A DNA stretch of 64,000 bases, taken from Desmodus rotundus (lineage: Eukaryota; Chordata; Mammalia; Chiroptera; Phyllostomidae). Location: contig NC_071389.1 in the NCBI RefSeq assembly GCF_022682495.2, positions 10,097,199 through 10,161,198 on the forward strand, in the 5' to 3' direction. Of the stretch, positions 1 through 10,255 are shown piece by piece; positions within the stretch are counted from its first letter, which is position 1; each line of letters opens with the position of its first letter. Position numbers and translations under genes: made by a program. The notes beneath the pieces were generated by a model. It made no database searches, was not told the origin of the DNA, and saw nothing but the letters and a program-made list of their open reading frames with translations.

Positions 1-625
1 AAACAGTAGCACGCAGCGAGCCCGGGATACACAGGGCTTTAGTTTTCACACCTGGCACTCTCACTCTCTGTCAGGTGGGTAGCTCCATCCCTCCCTCTGG
101 GCAGCTGGGTCTGATTCTGCTCCCAAATCCCAGCACTTCTTGCTATGTCCATCAATGCTTCCTCCATCCCCCAGGTTCACAGAAGACACAGTCGTTACTG
201 ACCGCCTGCTCCATTCAAGGCTCAGCGAGGCCCGCCAGCCTCGAGACCCCAGGCGACCTCTCTCTGCACCCCCTTCTCTCCCCTGGAAAGCAGGCCTGCA
301 GACATTGCTCGCCTCCGGGGCTGTGGGCAGGAAGTAGTGCATGAATTGTACGGGGGCACAGTGAGCGTGCAGTAACGGATCCGAGCTCTGTGGACTGTGA
401 CACAAGCCTCACGTCCAAGGTCCTCACAGACCCTGCTTCTCCCGCTGTATCTGGCCTACCTCTTCCCGCCTCCCTGAATCCAAAACAAATGCCGTGCGGT
501 CGTGTTCTCACTCCCAGACCAGGTGGCTGGCTTGTCCCCCCGGGTTCCACCCCTTGAGTTGCCCAAGGGTTCCTTGCCAACTTGGGCGTGAACCTCGTGG
601 CCTGTGATAGCTCCTTCGGTAGCTC
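1..625. other. Unassigned single-copy-like DNA
   Basis: No repeat family, splice-flanked exon or RNA gene can be recognised. Open frames overlap on both strands with no conserved domain, so none is called. Confidence 0.4.
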
Positions 626-639
626 CCTGTAGTGGAATT

Positions 640-835
640 GCGCTCAGTAGTTTACAAGGGTCGTCTCAGTTAATCTTTACAATGGCCCTGGGTAGTCGGT
701 TATAACAGGATCACCATTCTATGGATGAGGAAACTGAGGCTCAGAGAAGTTAGGAATTCTCCCAGGCTCACAGGCACACTGAGAGGTGGGTCTGGGACTC
801 AAATGACCAGAGCCTGAGGTCTTTCCCCTCAGTCC
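640..835 (-). repeat. MIR SINE fragment
   Basis: The plus strand reads the reverse complement of the MIR core: a TTAATCTTTACAATGGCCCT block, then GATGAGGAAACTGAGGCTCA, then a degraded CCCAGGCTCACAGGCA block. This ancient tRNA-derived SINE is shared by all mammals and has no coding capacity. Confidence 0.85.
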
Positions 836-839
836 ATCC

Positions 840-1595
840 CTTCTCTTTTCTAGGGGAGGCGTTTCTCGCCTTGTGTCCCCCTCCCCCTCCAGGCATAGCA
901 CACCCACCCTCCCTGGCCGCCTCCCGGGACGGCAGTCTCCCTTTGTCACCTACATCCCTGTGGTAGGGGGAAGGCTGTCCATCCTCCAGGATCTCCAGAG
1001 CTGCCCTCTCTCAAAATGAAGAGCTTCCCAAACAGGCCTCCGATCAGACTCTGTAGGCCCTGGCCCTGGCCCTGGCCTTCACCCCTGGTCCTTCCTGCTG
1101 CCTCTTGAGGTCATTCCTTCCAGGACACAGTCACATCCTCCTGTGACTCATTCATCTCTCTCCATTTCTCAACACACACATTCCCAGGGCTGATGGCTTG
1201 ATGCCTCTCCAGGTGCTCACGGGCCCTGTGTGGCCCAGAACCCAGAGCAATGGGGAGGACTTAGCCCTCCCATAAAACAGTTTGCCGATGTGCGCTCCAG
1301 TAATGCAGACTCTGTAAGTGCGCCCCCACAAAGGAACTCCTTCACCGAAAGACTCAGGGAAACCCCACGTCGACAACTCCATCTTGAGCAATGCCTGGGT
1401 AAGCAAGCTGATGTAATTTTGTTGAATCCAACACCTTCCAAATGTAGTTGGTAATAGGACTCTGCTTTTTTTTTATTTTTCCCTTTGCGGTTCAGTTAAC
1501 ATCCCGAAGAAGCTCGAGGGCAGACCGTGATGTGGACCAGTCCAGTGGCCACACGCACAGTCTCACCCACGCAAAGTACAAATCACCCCACATTT
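840..1595. other. Unassigned DNA with a short GGCCCT tandem
   Basis: Mostly unassigned. A GGCCCT hexamer is repeated about 3.5 times at 1056-1077. Open frames near 1152-1454 overlap on opposite strands and lack domain features. Confidence 0.4.
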
Positions 1596-1597
1596 GC

Positions 1598-1700
1598 CTA
1601 AGAATTCAACTCACCCTTCAAGGTCCCATTGGAAGCCCACCCCTTGCAGGAAGTTTTTCTCGATTCCTTCAGGTAGAAAGAATCTTTGCCTTCTAAAAAT
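1598..1700 (+). repeat. L2 LINE fragment
   Basis: The words CTTCAAGGTCCCATTGGAAG and CCACCCCTTGCAGGAAG, followed by CTCGATTCCTTCAGGTAGAA, resemble the L2 ORF2 end and 3' UTR (the stretch usually reading 'lets..cctccaggaagcc'). Short and diverged. Confidence 0.5.
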
Positions 1701-1764
1701 CTTCATGTCAGGGATTGTTCCTAGTGACTTTGAAGCAGGAACAGGGTGTCACGCTGCTTGAGAT

Positions 1765-2000
1765 GAACTTTGAATCAGATGCAAGTTTGAGTCCTGGTCC
1801 TGCCTCTTATGAACTGCGGGACCTTGAACTTTTCTCAGCTCCATGTGTAACAGCTTCCTCATCTGCATGGTGGGACAATAGTAGACCTGTGTGCAGCGTT
1901 TTCACATCAACAGCTCAGCACAGCATATGGCACATAGTAGGCATTTCACGAGTGGTGGTGGCCACTATTACTGTTGTTATTATTATCACCACCATTAGGG
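1765..2000 (+). repeat. MIR SINE, near full length
   Basis: Reads in MIR sense: TTTGAGTCCTGGTCCTGCCT, GGGACCTTGAACTTTTCTCA, CTTCCTCATCTGCATGGTGG, then the tail GGCACATAGTAGGCATTTCA and a run of TTATTATTATC. Confidence 0.85.
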
Positions 2001-2019
2001 ACATTGATGTCTATTTCTT

Positions 2020-2715
2020 GAATTGAGCTGTAGTTTGTGCCAGGACAGAGGGGCCACTTGGAGTGTGTCCCCAGCCACAGAGGTTAACCTGAAGGTCGTC
2101 AACACTGACCTCACATAAATCCTGCCCCCCTCTATTCCCCCCCTATGCTCTGGCATGGAAGCAGTGAATGGGGTGTCTCGCACCCTGAGCCAGCTCCAAG
2201 AAAGAGGCTGAGTCTGGGGGCTGGGCTCCCTCCACGTGAGAGCACAGAGTTGCTCCCTCTTTTCCGTAGCAGGAAAGCCTGGGGTCTGGTGTGGGGTTAA
2301 TGAGTCTCTCTCTCTCTCTCTCTCTGCAGTAGTCTGACAAATGGCTCCTCCCTACCCTGCCCCTCTCTGCAACCTCTAGGTCCTTTCTTTGGCTGCTCCC
2401 TGCCTGGTGGAGACCTTTGAGTAGACCATTATTGCTTAATTACTGGCTAAACGGTCTCATTTGTTCTCCATTTGTCAGCGGTGAGTCCGGGTAGGGGCAG
2501 CCAAGAGAATTTTGAAATTCCTCATTGAGCTCTGGCTCTGGGCAATGAAGGCCCCTGGGTCTCCTTCCTCTCCTGCTGGCGAGGCTGGGCACAGAGAAGA
2601 TGGAGCGGCTCCTGGAGCTGGTGTTGGCTGTCCTTCCCACCACCATCTGCACTGCTGTCTCCACTCTCCTCCTTGCTTTTCTCTTCCTTGTCCCTCCCTG
2701 CCTTTACTTGACCTC
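2020..2715. other. Unassigned DNA with a (TC)n microsatellite
   Basis: A (TC)n run lies at 2306-2326. The rest is unassigned. Frames at 2440-2882 overlap on both strands and show no family signature. Confidence 0.4.
2306..2326. repeat. (TC)n microsatellite
   Basis: About ten uninterrupted TC dinucleotides. A CTGCAG follows, so it resembles a polypyrimidine-AG acceptor by chance, but no coding exon follows it. Confidence 0.9.
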
Positions 2716-2721
2716 AGCTCA

Positions 2722-2875
2722 GTAGGGGAGAATGAACCTGGATTCTGCAACCGTGAAACCCAGTCTGTGTAGCCCTGGCCAAGTGGGTGACCGAGTGTCC
2801 GCGTCTTCATATGCAAAATGGTGTAATAGCAGCACGAGCCTCCCAGTGGCACAGCGAGTGTGATGTAAGAGTGAA
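2722..2875 (+). repeat. MIR SINE fragment, diverged
   Basis: The order of CCTGGATTCTGCAACCGTG, CCTGGCCAAGTGGGTGACCG and TCTTCATATGCAAAATGG matches the MIR core to CAGTTTCCTCATCTGTAAAATGG. Diverged, hence moderate confidence. Confidence 0.6.
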
Positions 2876-2879
2876 TTTC

Positions 2880-3240
2880 CATTGTCAGCGACAGTTGTGT
2901 ATGTTGTACAATTACTAATTTTAATTATCTTTTCGTCCCCTACACGATCCATCTCACCCCTCTGTGTCACTTTTATAGAGACCTTCCGTGAAGGTGGGGG
3001 AGTGAGGCGTGGGCCGCTCTCTCAGGCTGTCACTGTCTTCTGCTTCCCACACACCCCCTCATCTCCTTTCCCCTCTGCAGTGTCCCGCATGGGTGATGTG
3101 AGTCCAGGAGGACAAATTCAATAATGCTGTTGAAAAACCTTTCCTGTGCTCTTTTTCCTATGTGAAAACCCACCTGATTAATAAATGGATGATTTAAAGG
3201 GCAGGTATGTAGGCAGCCAGCAGATGAGTTGGCTGGGCCT
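2880..3240. other. Unassigned DNA with an AT-rich patch
   Basis: The patch at about 2895-2935 is AT-rich (ACAATTACTAATTTTAATTA) and repeat-free. It could be a short regulatory element. No exon is evident. Confidence 0.3.
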
Positions 3241-3244
3241 CTCG

Positions 3245-3690
3245 ATGAAGTAAAGCTGGGTGCACAAGGCTGTTGTAGGTCACATCCCGTGGGAAGCTGA
3301 CTCCAAGACGGGGCGTGGGGTGCAGGGTGTTTACTAGGAAATGCTCTTGGGAATGGCAGCCATGGGAAGGCTAGGAAGGAAGCAGGACTGGGAAGAGGGA
3401 GAATGTGAGGTGGGACAGAGTCCCAAAATGACCTTGGCCAGCCAGAGCTGGAGTGACTTTTCAGAATATGTCACGTTGGGGGTGGTGGGCTGGGCCTGTA
3501 TACCATTGGGCCAATCGGTCCCTGGGTGTAGGCTGCCCTGGGAAGAGGCTTGGGAGAGGTGGCTCTTCAGGGAAGGCCATCCCTAAAGGGGACCGACAGT
3601 CAAGGTTTGTCAGTGGGTGGCCTTCCCAGCAGCTGGGACACCTTCCTGAAGGGCTACCTGGGTGGCGCCTTATGGAGTTCACTCCAGCAG
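3245..3690. repeat. Possible old LTR-like repeat, unclassified
   Basis: The style (GTGGGAAGCTGACTCCAAGA, then GTGCAGGGTGTTTACTAGGA and purine-rich GGAAGGC runs) recalls degenerate LTRs, but I cannot name a family. No coding remnant is visible. Confidence 0.25.
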
Positions 3691-4060
3691 CTCCCAGAAC
3701 ATCTCCTGTGGTCTGGTCCTGACCTATTTATCCCGGGTCTTCCAGGCCCCACTTCTTGTTGGCTGTGCATTTGGTCCCCAGTGCCCTGATCACTCACCTT
3801 CAGACCCAAACAGGCAACCAGATGTGGCTTCTGAGTTCTTGGGGATTTTCTGCCCCAGCCTTTGGCCTTCACCTTGAGCCCAGTGCATCCTTCTGCAAAG
3901 AAAGGACACGAGCCCCTTCCTTCATCAGCCAGCTCCCGGATTTTTGTGCTTGTGGAAGGGAGCCATGCCACCAATCATGCAAAACAGCAGATAATGCAAA
4001 ATCATTTACATTTGCCCTTCAGTTGCATTACATGATTACAAGGGGGCGGGGAAGGCGGGA
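3690..4060. other. Unassigned DNA
   Basis: No repeat or exon recognised. The AT-rich end (3980-4035, GCAAAATCATTTACATTTGC) may be a short single-copy element. Confidence 0.3.
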
Positions 4061-4061
4061 T

Positions 4062-4310
4062 GGGATCAAGTGCGTGCGCTCTGGGTTCAGATCACCTGTG
4101 GGTGCCTCTCGGCCCTACCACTTGCTAGCGGTATGACTTTGAGAAAGGTATCAATACTAAACCTTCCTGTGCCTCAGTTTCCTCATCTGTAACAAGCAAG
4201 ACTTAGTAGTGGCACTTGTCCCATAAAAACGCTGTCAGCATTGAATGCATCAATTCCATGCCAAGCCCTTAGAACAGCGCCCAGGAAATAGGAGTTCGTC
4301 TGGACGGTGA
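4062..4310 (+). repeat. MIR SINE, near full length
   Basis: Contains GCTCTGGGTTCAGATCACC, CTACCACTTGCTAGCGGTAT, CCTCAGTTTCCTCATCTGTA and the 3' block CCCTTAGAACAGCGCCCAGG. A clear plus-strand MIR. Confidence 0.9.
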
Positions 4311-4695
4311 TGTTCGGTAGAGAGTTTCGTTAAGACCTGTTTGTTACCTGGAGCCATCCTCGCTTAATTGGGGTTAACCCAGAAGAGCTGCAATGGCAGG
4401 AGAAGATGTCCTGATGTTAAAGGATTGTCACGGATGTCCCGACAGATGGATCGACTCCAGACAGCATAGTCAGTAGACAGGGCATTGAAGAAGAGGAGTC
4501 AGCGCCAGGGACAGCTCCCACAGTCCCCATCACCACAGGATCAGTCTCTTCCTAAAGGACAACAAACACACAGACTGTCAACTGCTCGTCTCCCAGGCCT
4601 CCTGGCGAGCTGAGGGCCCTGACCGCTCGTAGATCAGTGCTCGTCCCGCTTTCTGTCCTGATCCCTGCAGGCAGTAGAAAAAGGAGCCAGGGAGC
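4310..4695. other. Unassigned DNA
   Basis: Apparently single-copy. Contains CGCTTAATTGGGGTTAACCC at about 4361-4380. No repeat or exon called. Confidence 0.35.
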
Positions 4696-4697
4696 CG

Positions 4698-4835
4698 CCA
4701 GAGGGAGATTCGAGCCTTGAGCCCACCTTTGATAGCTGCACGTACTTGGGGCTGGGGACAGACAGGGTAGGATCCCCCTCTCTGGTCTGGGACACTTTTC
4801 TCATCTATAAAGCAAGGGGTGACTTGCCAGGTTCT
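4698..4835 (+). repeat. MIR SINE fragment
   Basis: GATTCGAGCCTTGAGCCCACC is followed by CTGGTCTGGGACACTTTTCT and CATCTATAAAGCAAGGGG, matching the MIR core in plus orientation with an altered middle. Confidence 0.6.
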
Positions 4836-4891
4836 GACCAACTTCTGGGCCTGGGTGGGCCTCTGGGGGTGGAGGCCATGGATCCGAGGGG

Positions 4892-4903
4892 CCAGCAGAT
4901 GGC
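4892..4903 (+). promoter_or_regulatory. CTCF-like core motif
   Basis: GCCAGCAGATGGCAGC fits the common CTCF core CCASYAGRKGGC at every position. A single motif match is weak evidence and occupancy is unknown. Confidence 0.3.
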
Positions 4904-4904
4904 A

Positions 4905-5445
4905 GCCTCTATCCTGCGTCCACCCTCAAGGCAAAGTTTCCCGACTGGTGCCGCCGTAGGCCACCTCTGAGCATCTCTAAATCCGCCACAGGGAGCGCAG
5001 CCCTTGAAGCCTGGGTGTCTCAGCTCTCGCCATCACCCCTCTGTTACCTACCTCTCTAAGCCCTAGACCTCTAGCTCCCATCATGATCCATGACCACTGG
5101 GGCCAGAACCAGGCCTTTGAGAATACCTTTGCCCTGCTTCTCCGTCTGATTCCCTGTTACTGCCCGGTTCAGAGGCATTTCAATGCTCCCTTCGTTCCTG
5201 CAGAGGTCTGCATTGCAGGGTTTGGGCAACAAGCCACCAGTCTCTTCCTCCTTCCCTGCCACCCCTCTGGTCTTCCCCTATGGGGTGCTCTGAGCCAGCA
5301 CGCAGAGGGGACCAGGCTCAGGATAGGAGGGAGAATGATGTAGCAGCCTGGATCTCTCGCGGGGGGGCTTGTGTTTGCTGGGAGCGGGAGGCGATGTTCT
5401 TTGAGTCACAGGAGATGAAGAAGTGGAAAGACGCCCTGAGCCATG
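4905..5445. other. Unassigned DNA
   Basis: No repeat or exon recognised. The frames at 5071-5343 overlap on opposite strands and have no domain features. Confidence 0.35.
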
Positions 5446-5449
5446 AGGG

Positions 5450-5635
5450 CGGTGGATAACTTCACAATCATTATTGAGCACCTGCTCTGTGCCAAGCACA
5501 TATCTAACCCACAGCGTGTGAAACAGGTACTACTGTTATGGGGAAGTCGATAGTCAGGGAGGTGAAAGCGTTTACTGAAGGTCATGCAGCGAAGACGAGG
5601 CAAAACCAAGCATCACAGCGTCTGACTTTGGAGGT
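5450..5635 (-). repeat. MIR SINE, near full length
   Basis: The plus strand shows TTATTGAGCACCTGCTCTGT, GCCAAGCACATATCTAACCC, GGTACTACTGTTATGGGG and AAGGTCATGCAGCGAAGACG: the reverse complement of MIR from its 3' tail to its core. Confidence 0.85.
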
Positions 5636-5654
5636 GAATTAGGCCGTGTGGGAG

Positions 5655-5835
5655 GAGCCTCAAGCAGGAGTCAACCCGAATGAGTTCTGGTTTTGACTCC
5701 TGCCTTGAACTGCAGTTGTGTGACGTGACCTTGGAGAAGGCAGTCTTCTCTCCCCGGACCTCGGTTTCTCCATTTGAAAATGGTAAGATTGGACTAGGAT
5801 GCTCCTTAGAGGAGTCTATGAATAGACTCCTCTGG
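5655..5835 (+). repeat. MIR SINE fragment
   Basis: GTTCTGGTTTTGACTCCTGC, TTGTGTGACGTGACCTTGGA and CTCGGTTTCTCCATTTGAAA follow MIR order. It lies head to head with the MIR at 5450-5635, so the two could pair in RNA. Confidence 0.75.
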
Positions 5836-5839
5836 GACC

Positions 5840-6320
5840 AGTGCTCTTTAAAAACTGTTTGCAAGAACCCACATATGCACAAGCCCAGCCTTATGTACAA
5901 GCAGAGTAGGCGGCAGCCTGGATGGCGTGAGTGACAGCTGTTGGGAAGGGTCCCTGCTAGAAATATCTCACTCCCTCTTCCCACTGCCGAAGTGCCTGGA
6001 GCTTCACCGTTGTAGAATCGTGCCTTCCCCAAGTCCCTATTTCAGAATGCCAGTATCTGGGGAACCAGCAGACTACCGGTATGTCCTTTCCTTGGGGAGG
6101 AGGAGAACTTTTGTTTTGATGGATATTGAGACTAGTTTGCACTTCGTGACTTCAAAATAATCCTTCTTCCAATGTGAGTAGGCTTCCCAGCTCAGACTGG
6201 GAGAGCAGGAGCCTTCCTTGCATTAACGGGTGTGAAGGGAATGGGAAGGGAGAAAGGAGGATGCTGGCTGCTTTCTGAAGCATCCGAGGCTGTGGATCCA
6301 GATAGACGTGGGTTTGAATT
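5840..6320. other. Unassigned DNA
   Basis: No repeat family or exon recognised. A MIR-like word (GTGGGTTTGAATTCAGG, about 6308-6324) sits at the edge of the inverted duplication and is too short to call. Confidence 0.35.
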
Positions 6321-6323
6321 CAG

Positions 6324-6684
6324 GCAACCGTTTGACCTTTTGGGATATGCTCTGACTTCCTCCCTCCCCAAGCCAAAGCCCTGACTTCTCTGGACACCAG
6401 CAGGCGCAGGCTGTTGGAACGTGTCTTTCTGGAGGAGGTGGGATCAGAACAGCCTCCACCCTGCCACGTGGGCGTGTTCCCAGAAGACACCCGGAGGCTG
6501 GTGCCTGGGAAATGCCAGCCCTCTCCCCTGGCTCCTCCTGGCAAGCCCAGCTCTGCACCCCTCCCTTCCTTTTCAGCAGCCTGTCAGAGACTGATGAATG
6601 GAACGCTGTCGTCCTCTTCACCTACCCAACTTCGCCTCCACATCCTCTACCCTGCTCCCTCCAGGAAGCTGGGAAGCTGTTCCC
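6324..6684 (+). repeat. Arm A of a large inverted duplication
   Basis: This 360-bp block recurs in opposite orientation at 8221-8572. Within 6499-6588 the match is 86 of 90 bases by eye (CTGGTGCCTGGGAAATGCCA through CAGCAGCCTGTCAG). The flanks match only about 70%, with small indels. It ends at AGGAAGCTGGGAAGCTGTTCC. I do not recognise the family; it could be two opposed copies of an uncommon interspersed repeat or a local inverted duplication. Confidence 0.8.
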
Positions 6685-6689
6685 GATGC

Positions 6690-6825
6690 GGGGGTACTAT
6701 GGACCATCTGTAAACTAAGGATTACAACAGCCCCCGCCTCACATGGCTCCGCTGGACAGGTAGGATGAGACGGGAGGCTCCCGGCATGGGATGGGTGCTT
6801 GATGAATGTTGGTGACACCCTAACC
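6690..6825 (+). repeat. MIR SINE 3' half
   Basis: CCATCTGTAAACTAAGGATT, then a GGTAGGATGAGACGGGAGGC block and GGTGCTTGATGAATGTTGGT, give the MIR 3' half in plus sense. Confidence 0.7.
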
Positions 6826-6829
6826 ATGG

Positions 6830-7095
6830 CCAGATGGTGAGTTGCGCCTGAGCCATGGCTACACACATTCTCTCTCTTGTAACCTATTGGTCCCTTTAGC
6901 TCCAGAGAACTCAACAAATGACAAGGCTGTAGGGGCACATATGTGACAGGTACATAATAGATACTCAGAATAATACCTACGGCACTTCTTCCTGTGGCAC
7001 CTCTGGCCCCTGGGGGATCCGTCTGCTCCTGCCCAGCTACCTTTCCTCTTGCTCATCCATCTCCGCTACATGGGCCTTTCCTGGACACACCAGGC
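6830..7095. other. Unassigned DNA
   Basis: No confident repeat or exon. A short MIR-like word (ACAGGTACATAATAGATACTC) lies near 6947. Confidence 0.3.
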
Positions 7096-7099
7096 ACAC

Positions 7100-7465
7100 G
7101 CCTGCCTCAGGCTGTGAGCCCGCCCTGGCCCCTTTCCTGGGACAGCTGTCCCAGGTAGCTTTGAGGCTGGCTCCCTTCACATCTCTCTTGGTGCCACCTC
7201 AGCAGAGAAGCCTTCCCTGAGTACCCTAGCGAAAACAAGCACCCTAGCATGCCATTCTTCACCATACTTGCCTCTCCCTAGGTTACCTTATGTAGGTCTT
7301 TGTTTACCTTCCTATCGTGAGAGGCTAATTGCACAGACCAGTTGCGACGTTCACAACAGTCTTGTCTGGTGCTGTGCCCCCAGCACCTGGCACAGTGCCT
7401 GGCACATTGTAGGTGTTCAGCAAACATCTGTTGGAGGAATGAGTGGATTAAGTAATGAATACACG
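7100..7465 (+). repeat. L2 LINE 3' end
   Basis: Shows GCCACCTCAGCAGAGAAGCC, TTCCCTGAGTACCCTAGCGA, then CCCAGCACCTGGCACAGTGC and the tail CAGCAAACATCTGTTGGAGG. The order matches the L2 ORF2 end through the 3' UTR. Confidence 0.9.
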
Positions 7466-7639
7466 TTGGGTGAGATGATTTGTTTGGTTCATCGTTTCCT
7501 AACACAGGTGCTGCCAATCTATACAGGGTGCCAAGGGCTGCCCAGGGATTCTAGAGCCATCCTCCACTGTTTGGAGAGTACAAGGGATCATGCTTACCTG
7601 GAATTAAAACCACACTGCCTGTAATAAATAACATTCACC

Positions 7640-7745
7640 CTGTAATAATTCATTCAACAAACACTTCCTGAGCACCTGCTAGATGCCAGGCACAGTGTCC
7701 GGCGTTAGGGTTACGGTGCTGAGACAGACAAACCCATTCGTACTA
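7640..7745 (-). repeat. L2 LINE 3' end fragment
   Basis: ATTCATTCAACAAACACTTC and CTGAGCACCTGCTAGATGCC, then CCAGGCACAGTGTCCGGCG, are the reverse complement of the L2 tail. Confidence 0.85.
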
Positions 7746-8220
7746 CTTGGCACTCAAGGTGCTACTTTGGCACTCAAGGTATTACTGGGAGATGAGGAGT
7801 TTCACCAAGTGGGGTCCTGGGTGCTACGCCGACAGGATCTCTGAGTCACCCCCAGATGGTCCCCCTGCAGGGAGAGCAAATCTGCCTCCTATTGATTTCA
7901 CCCCTCATTCTTGTTCTGTGAAACCTTTCTATAAGACCACCCTTAAGAACCTGTCCAGCTCCCATGTTCTGTGATTTACTGAGGAGCTCAGGCCGACAGA
8001 GGTGCTGGATGCTCCTGATCTTGGGCGGGGGGTTGGGATGCTGAGGGGCAGATCCCAAATGGGGTCCTGCTGAGGCCACACTGAACCCCAGACTCAGAAG
8101 ATCCCAGGGTCTGCTCTGCTGTGTGGGGATGGTCCTTTGCCTTCGCCAGCATCCCAGCACGGCCTGCTCGGAGCTGCCTTCCCTGAGTGGAGTGGTGAAA
8201 GCCAGGCTGAGTGCCAACTT

Positions 8221-8572
8221 GTTAGGAATAGCTTCCCAGCTTCCTGCAGCCAGGAGGGGGCAGGGCGGGGGACACGGTGATGATGTTGGATAGGGAAGAG
8301 GGTGACAGCTTCCTGTCCATCAGAGGCTGACAGGCTGCTGAAAGGGAAGGGAGGGGTGCAGAGCTGGGCTTGCCAGGCAGAGCCAGGGGAGAGTGCTGGC
8401 ATTTCCCAGGCACCAGCTTCTGGGCCTTTCCTGGGAACAGGCCCACACAGCAGGCTTGGGGGTGGCGGCTGGATTCCACCTCCCACATTCCACAGCCTGT
8501 GCGTGCCAAAGGCAGAGATTTGGCTGAGGGAGGGAAGAAGTCACAGCAAAGCACAGAAGGAAGACCTTTGCA
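8221..8572 (-). repeat. Arm B of a large inverted duplication
   Basis: Reverse-complement partner of 6324-6684, separated by 1,536 bp. The 90-bp core lies at about 8325-8414 here. One strand of the core ends in a pyrimidine tract plus CAG, like a splice acceptor, but no downstream exon is supported. Confidence 0.8.
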
Positions 8573-8757
8573 ATAAAGGTGGTGTCTGTCTCTGGAGAGC
8601 GTCCCCCTCCCCTAAAAATGCAAGAAGTATTTAAGTCAGATACCAAGAAGAACATCCTGACTGGCCTGTTGCCCACCAGGAATTGTATTATCAGAGAGGA
8701 GTGTGGATACCTGGGTGGAGGTTGCTCTTTCTGACTTTGGAGTCATCTGTACGAATT

Positions 8758-9130
8758 CTCATTCATTCATTCATTCATTCAACCCTTCTTACCTCACTGT
8801 GTACCTGGCTGAGACCTGGGAAAACGAAGATAAATAAGACTAAGCCCCTGCCCTGAAGGGGCGTACGAACAAGACAAGGCATGGACCCAACTACTCCCAC
8901 ACACCGAAGCTGGTGTCGCTGTCACAGAGGGACCAACGATGGGCAGCAGGAGTCAGAGGAGGGAGAGAGGACATGGCACTTGGGACACAGAGGATCCTGG
9001 AGGGCTTCCTGTAGGAGGGAATATCCGCCTGGGCCTTATAGTATCTCAAGCTCCCCAGGAGGAGAGAGGGCAGTATGGACAAAGTCCCAGAAGTGGGAGA
9101 GTGAAGGCCCAGGTGGAAGTGGAGACCACC
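8758..9130 (-). repeat. L2 LINE fragment with (CATT)n tail
   Basis: A CATTCATTCATTCATTCA run (8759-8781) leads into ACTGTGTACCTGGCTGAGAC and AAGCCCCTGCCCTGAAGGGG, the minus-strand L2 pattern. The 3' part (AAGTCCCAGAAGTGGGAGAG) is more diverged. Confidence 0.7.
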
Positions 9131-9329
9131 ATGGGACTGGGGCACCTGGTTTGGGCAGGGGTGCTGAGACAGATGTGGTGGCCAAAGAGGGCTGGGCCAC
9201 CTGACCCACCCCTGGCCGGTCAGTATGGTCCATTCCCCTACCTATGTGATTGGTTCCAGAATGGCATGTGCTCCAAGATGGCCCAGTGAAAATCGGCCAC
9301 GGGACCTCTGTTGAAATCACCCCCACAGC

Positions 9330-9680
9330 TTCTGTCATTTATAACCAAGTCGGTTCAGGCTCTGCTCCCAGAAGACTATAGACTGGAATTTATTTCTCAC
9401 GGTGCTGGAGGCTGGAGTTCCTAGGTCAGGGCGCCGACAAGGGTGCGCTCTGGTGAGAGCCCCCGTGCTGGGTTACAGAGGGCTGTCCTCTAGCTGTGCC
9501 CTCACATGGCGGAGAACAGAGCCGCTCTGGTCCCTCCCTCCCCTTATAAGGGCACCCACCTCATACAGGGGGCTCCACCTCCGTGACCTCATCCAAACCC
9601 AGTGACCTCCCAAAGGCCCTAAGTGCCCCATGTGCCCCATGCGAGATTAGGGCTGCAACATTTGAATTTGGGGGGACCCA
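9330..9680 (-). mobile_element. MLT1-type LTR (ERVL-MaLR)
   Basis: The plus strand reads TTTATTTCTCACGGTGCTGG, AGGCTGGAGTTCCTAGG, GCCCTCACATGGCGGAGAAC, CCCTTATAAGGGCACCCACC, CCTCATCCAAACCCAGTGAC, CTCCCAAAGGCCC and TTAGGGCTGCAACATTTGAA. This is a near-complete reversed MLT1 LTR. It is noncoding. Confidence 0.9.
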
Positions 9681-9719
9681 CCTGCCCCATCCACAGCAGA
9701 GTTACTTTATGCTCATCCT

Positions 9720-9900
9720 CTAGGGGAGATGGGGAGACCAGGACCAGGGACATCTGGGTTGAGGTCCAGCTCTGCCCCCCACTCAGAGTGCAGCCTTGGA
9801 CACATGGCTGCCTTCCTCTTAGGGGGTCTCAGTTTCCGTGCTTGTGGAAGAAAGAACTGGGACGAACTTTGAGGCCCCACCAGCTCATCCACTCTGAATT
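9720..9900 (+). repeat. MIR SINE fragment
   Basis: GGACATCTGGGTTGAGGTCC, AGCTCTGCCCCCCACTCAG, CCTTGGACACATGGCTGCC and GGTCTCAGTTTCCGTGCTTG follow MIR order. Confidence 0.75.
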
Positions 9901-10255
9901 GACACATCTCCCATGCTCGCCTCCTCTGCATCCTGGTGCCACCGTCTTGTGTGGGTGTGGTTGGGGTGTGGTGGGGGAAGCTCTGCTGAAAATTGAAGAA
10001 CAGAGCCTGGGGAACCATAACAATTATTGCCTGCGATTTCTTGGCTCACCTGGCTGTGCCTCTGCTTCCCTCCCTGCACAAGCCTGGGGGGAAATTTTTG
10101 ATGGGGCTTTTCATCTTGCAAGAAGGCAGAACCCTGCCTGGCTCTCACCCTCCGTTTGCAATGGAGGCTCGGAGATGGCCCAGCTGGAGCCCGGGACGAG
10201 GAGGCTCATAGGCTCTGACTCCCCAACATCTCCCCCGTCTCTGTTCTGCACAAGA
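9900..10255. other. Unassigned DNA
   Basis: No repeat family recognised. The open frame that runs through here starts inside repeats and has no domain. Confidence 0.3.

Noticed and set aside
8325..8414. Splice acceptor in the inverted-duplication core
   Set aside because: A pyrimidine tract plus CAG is present but no donor, branch-linked exon or conserved frame supports it.
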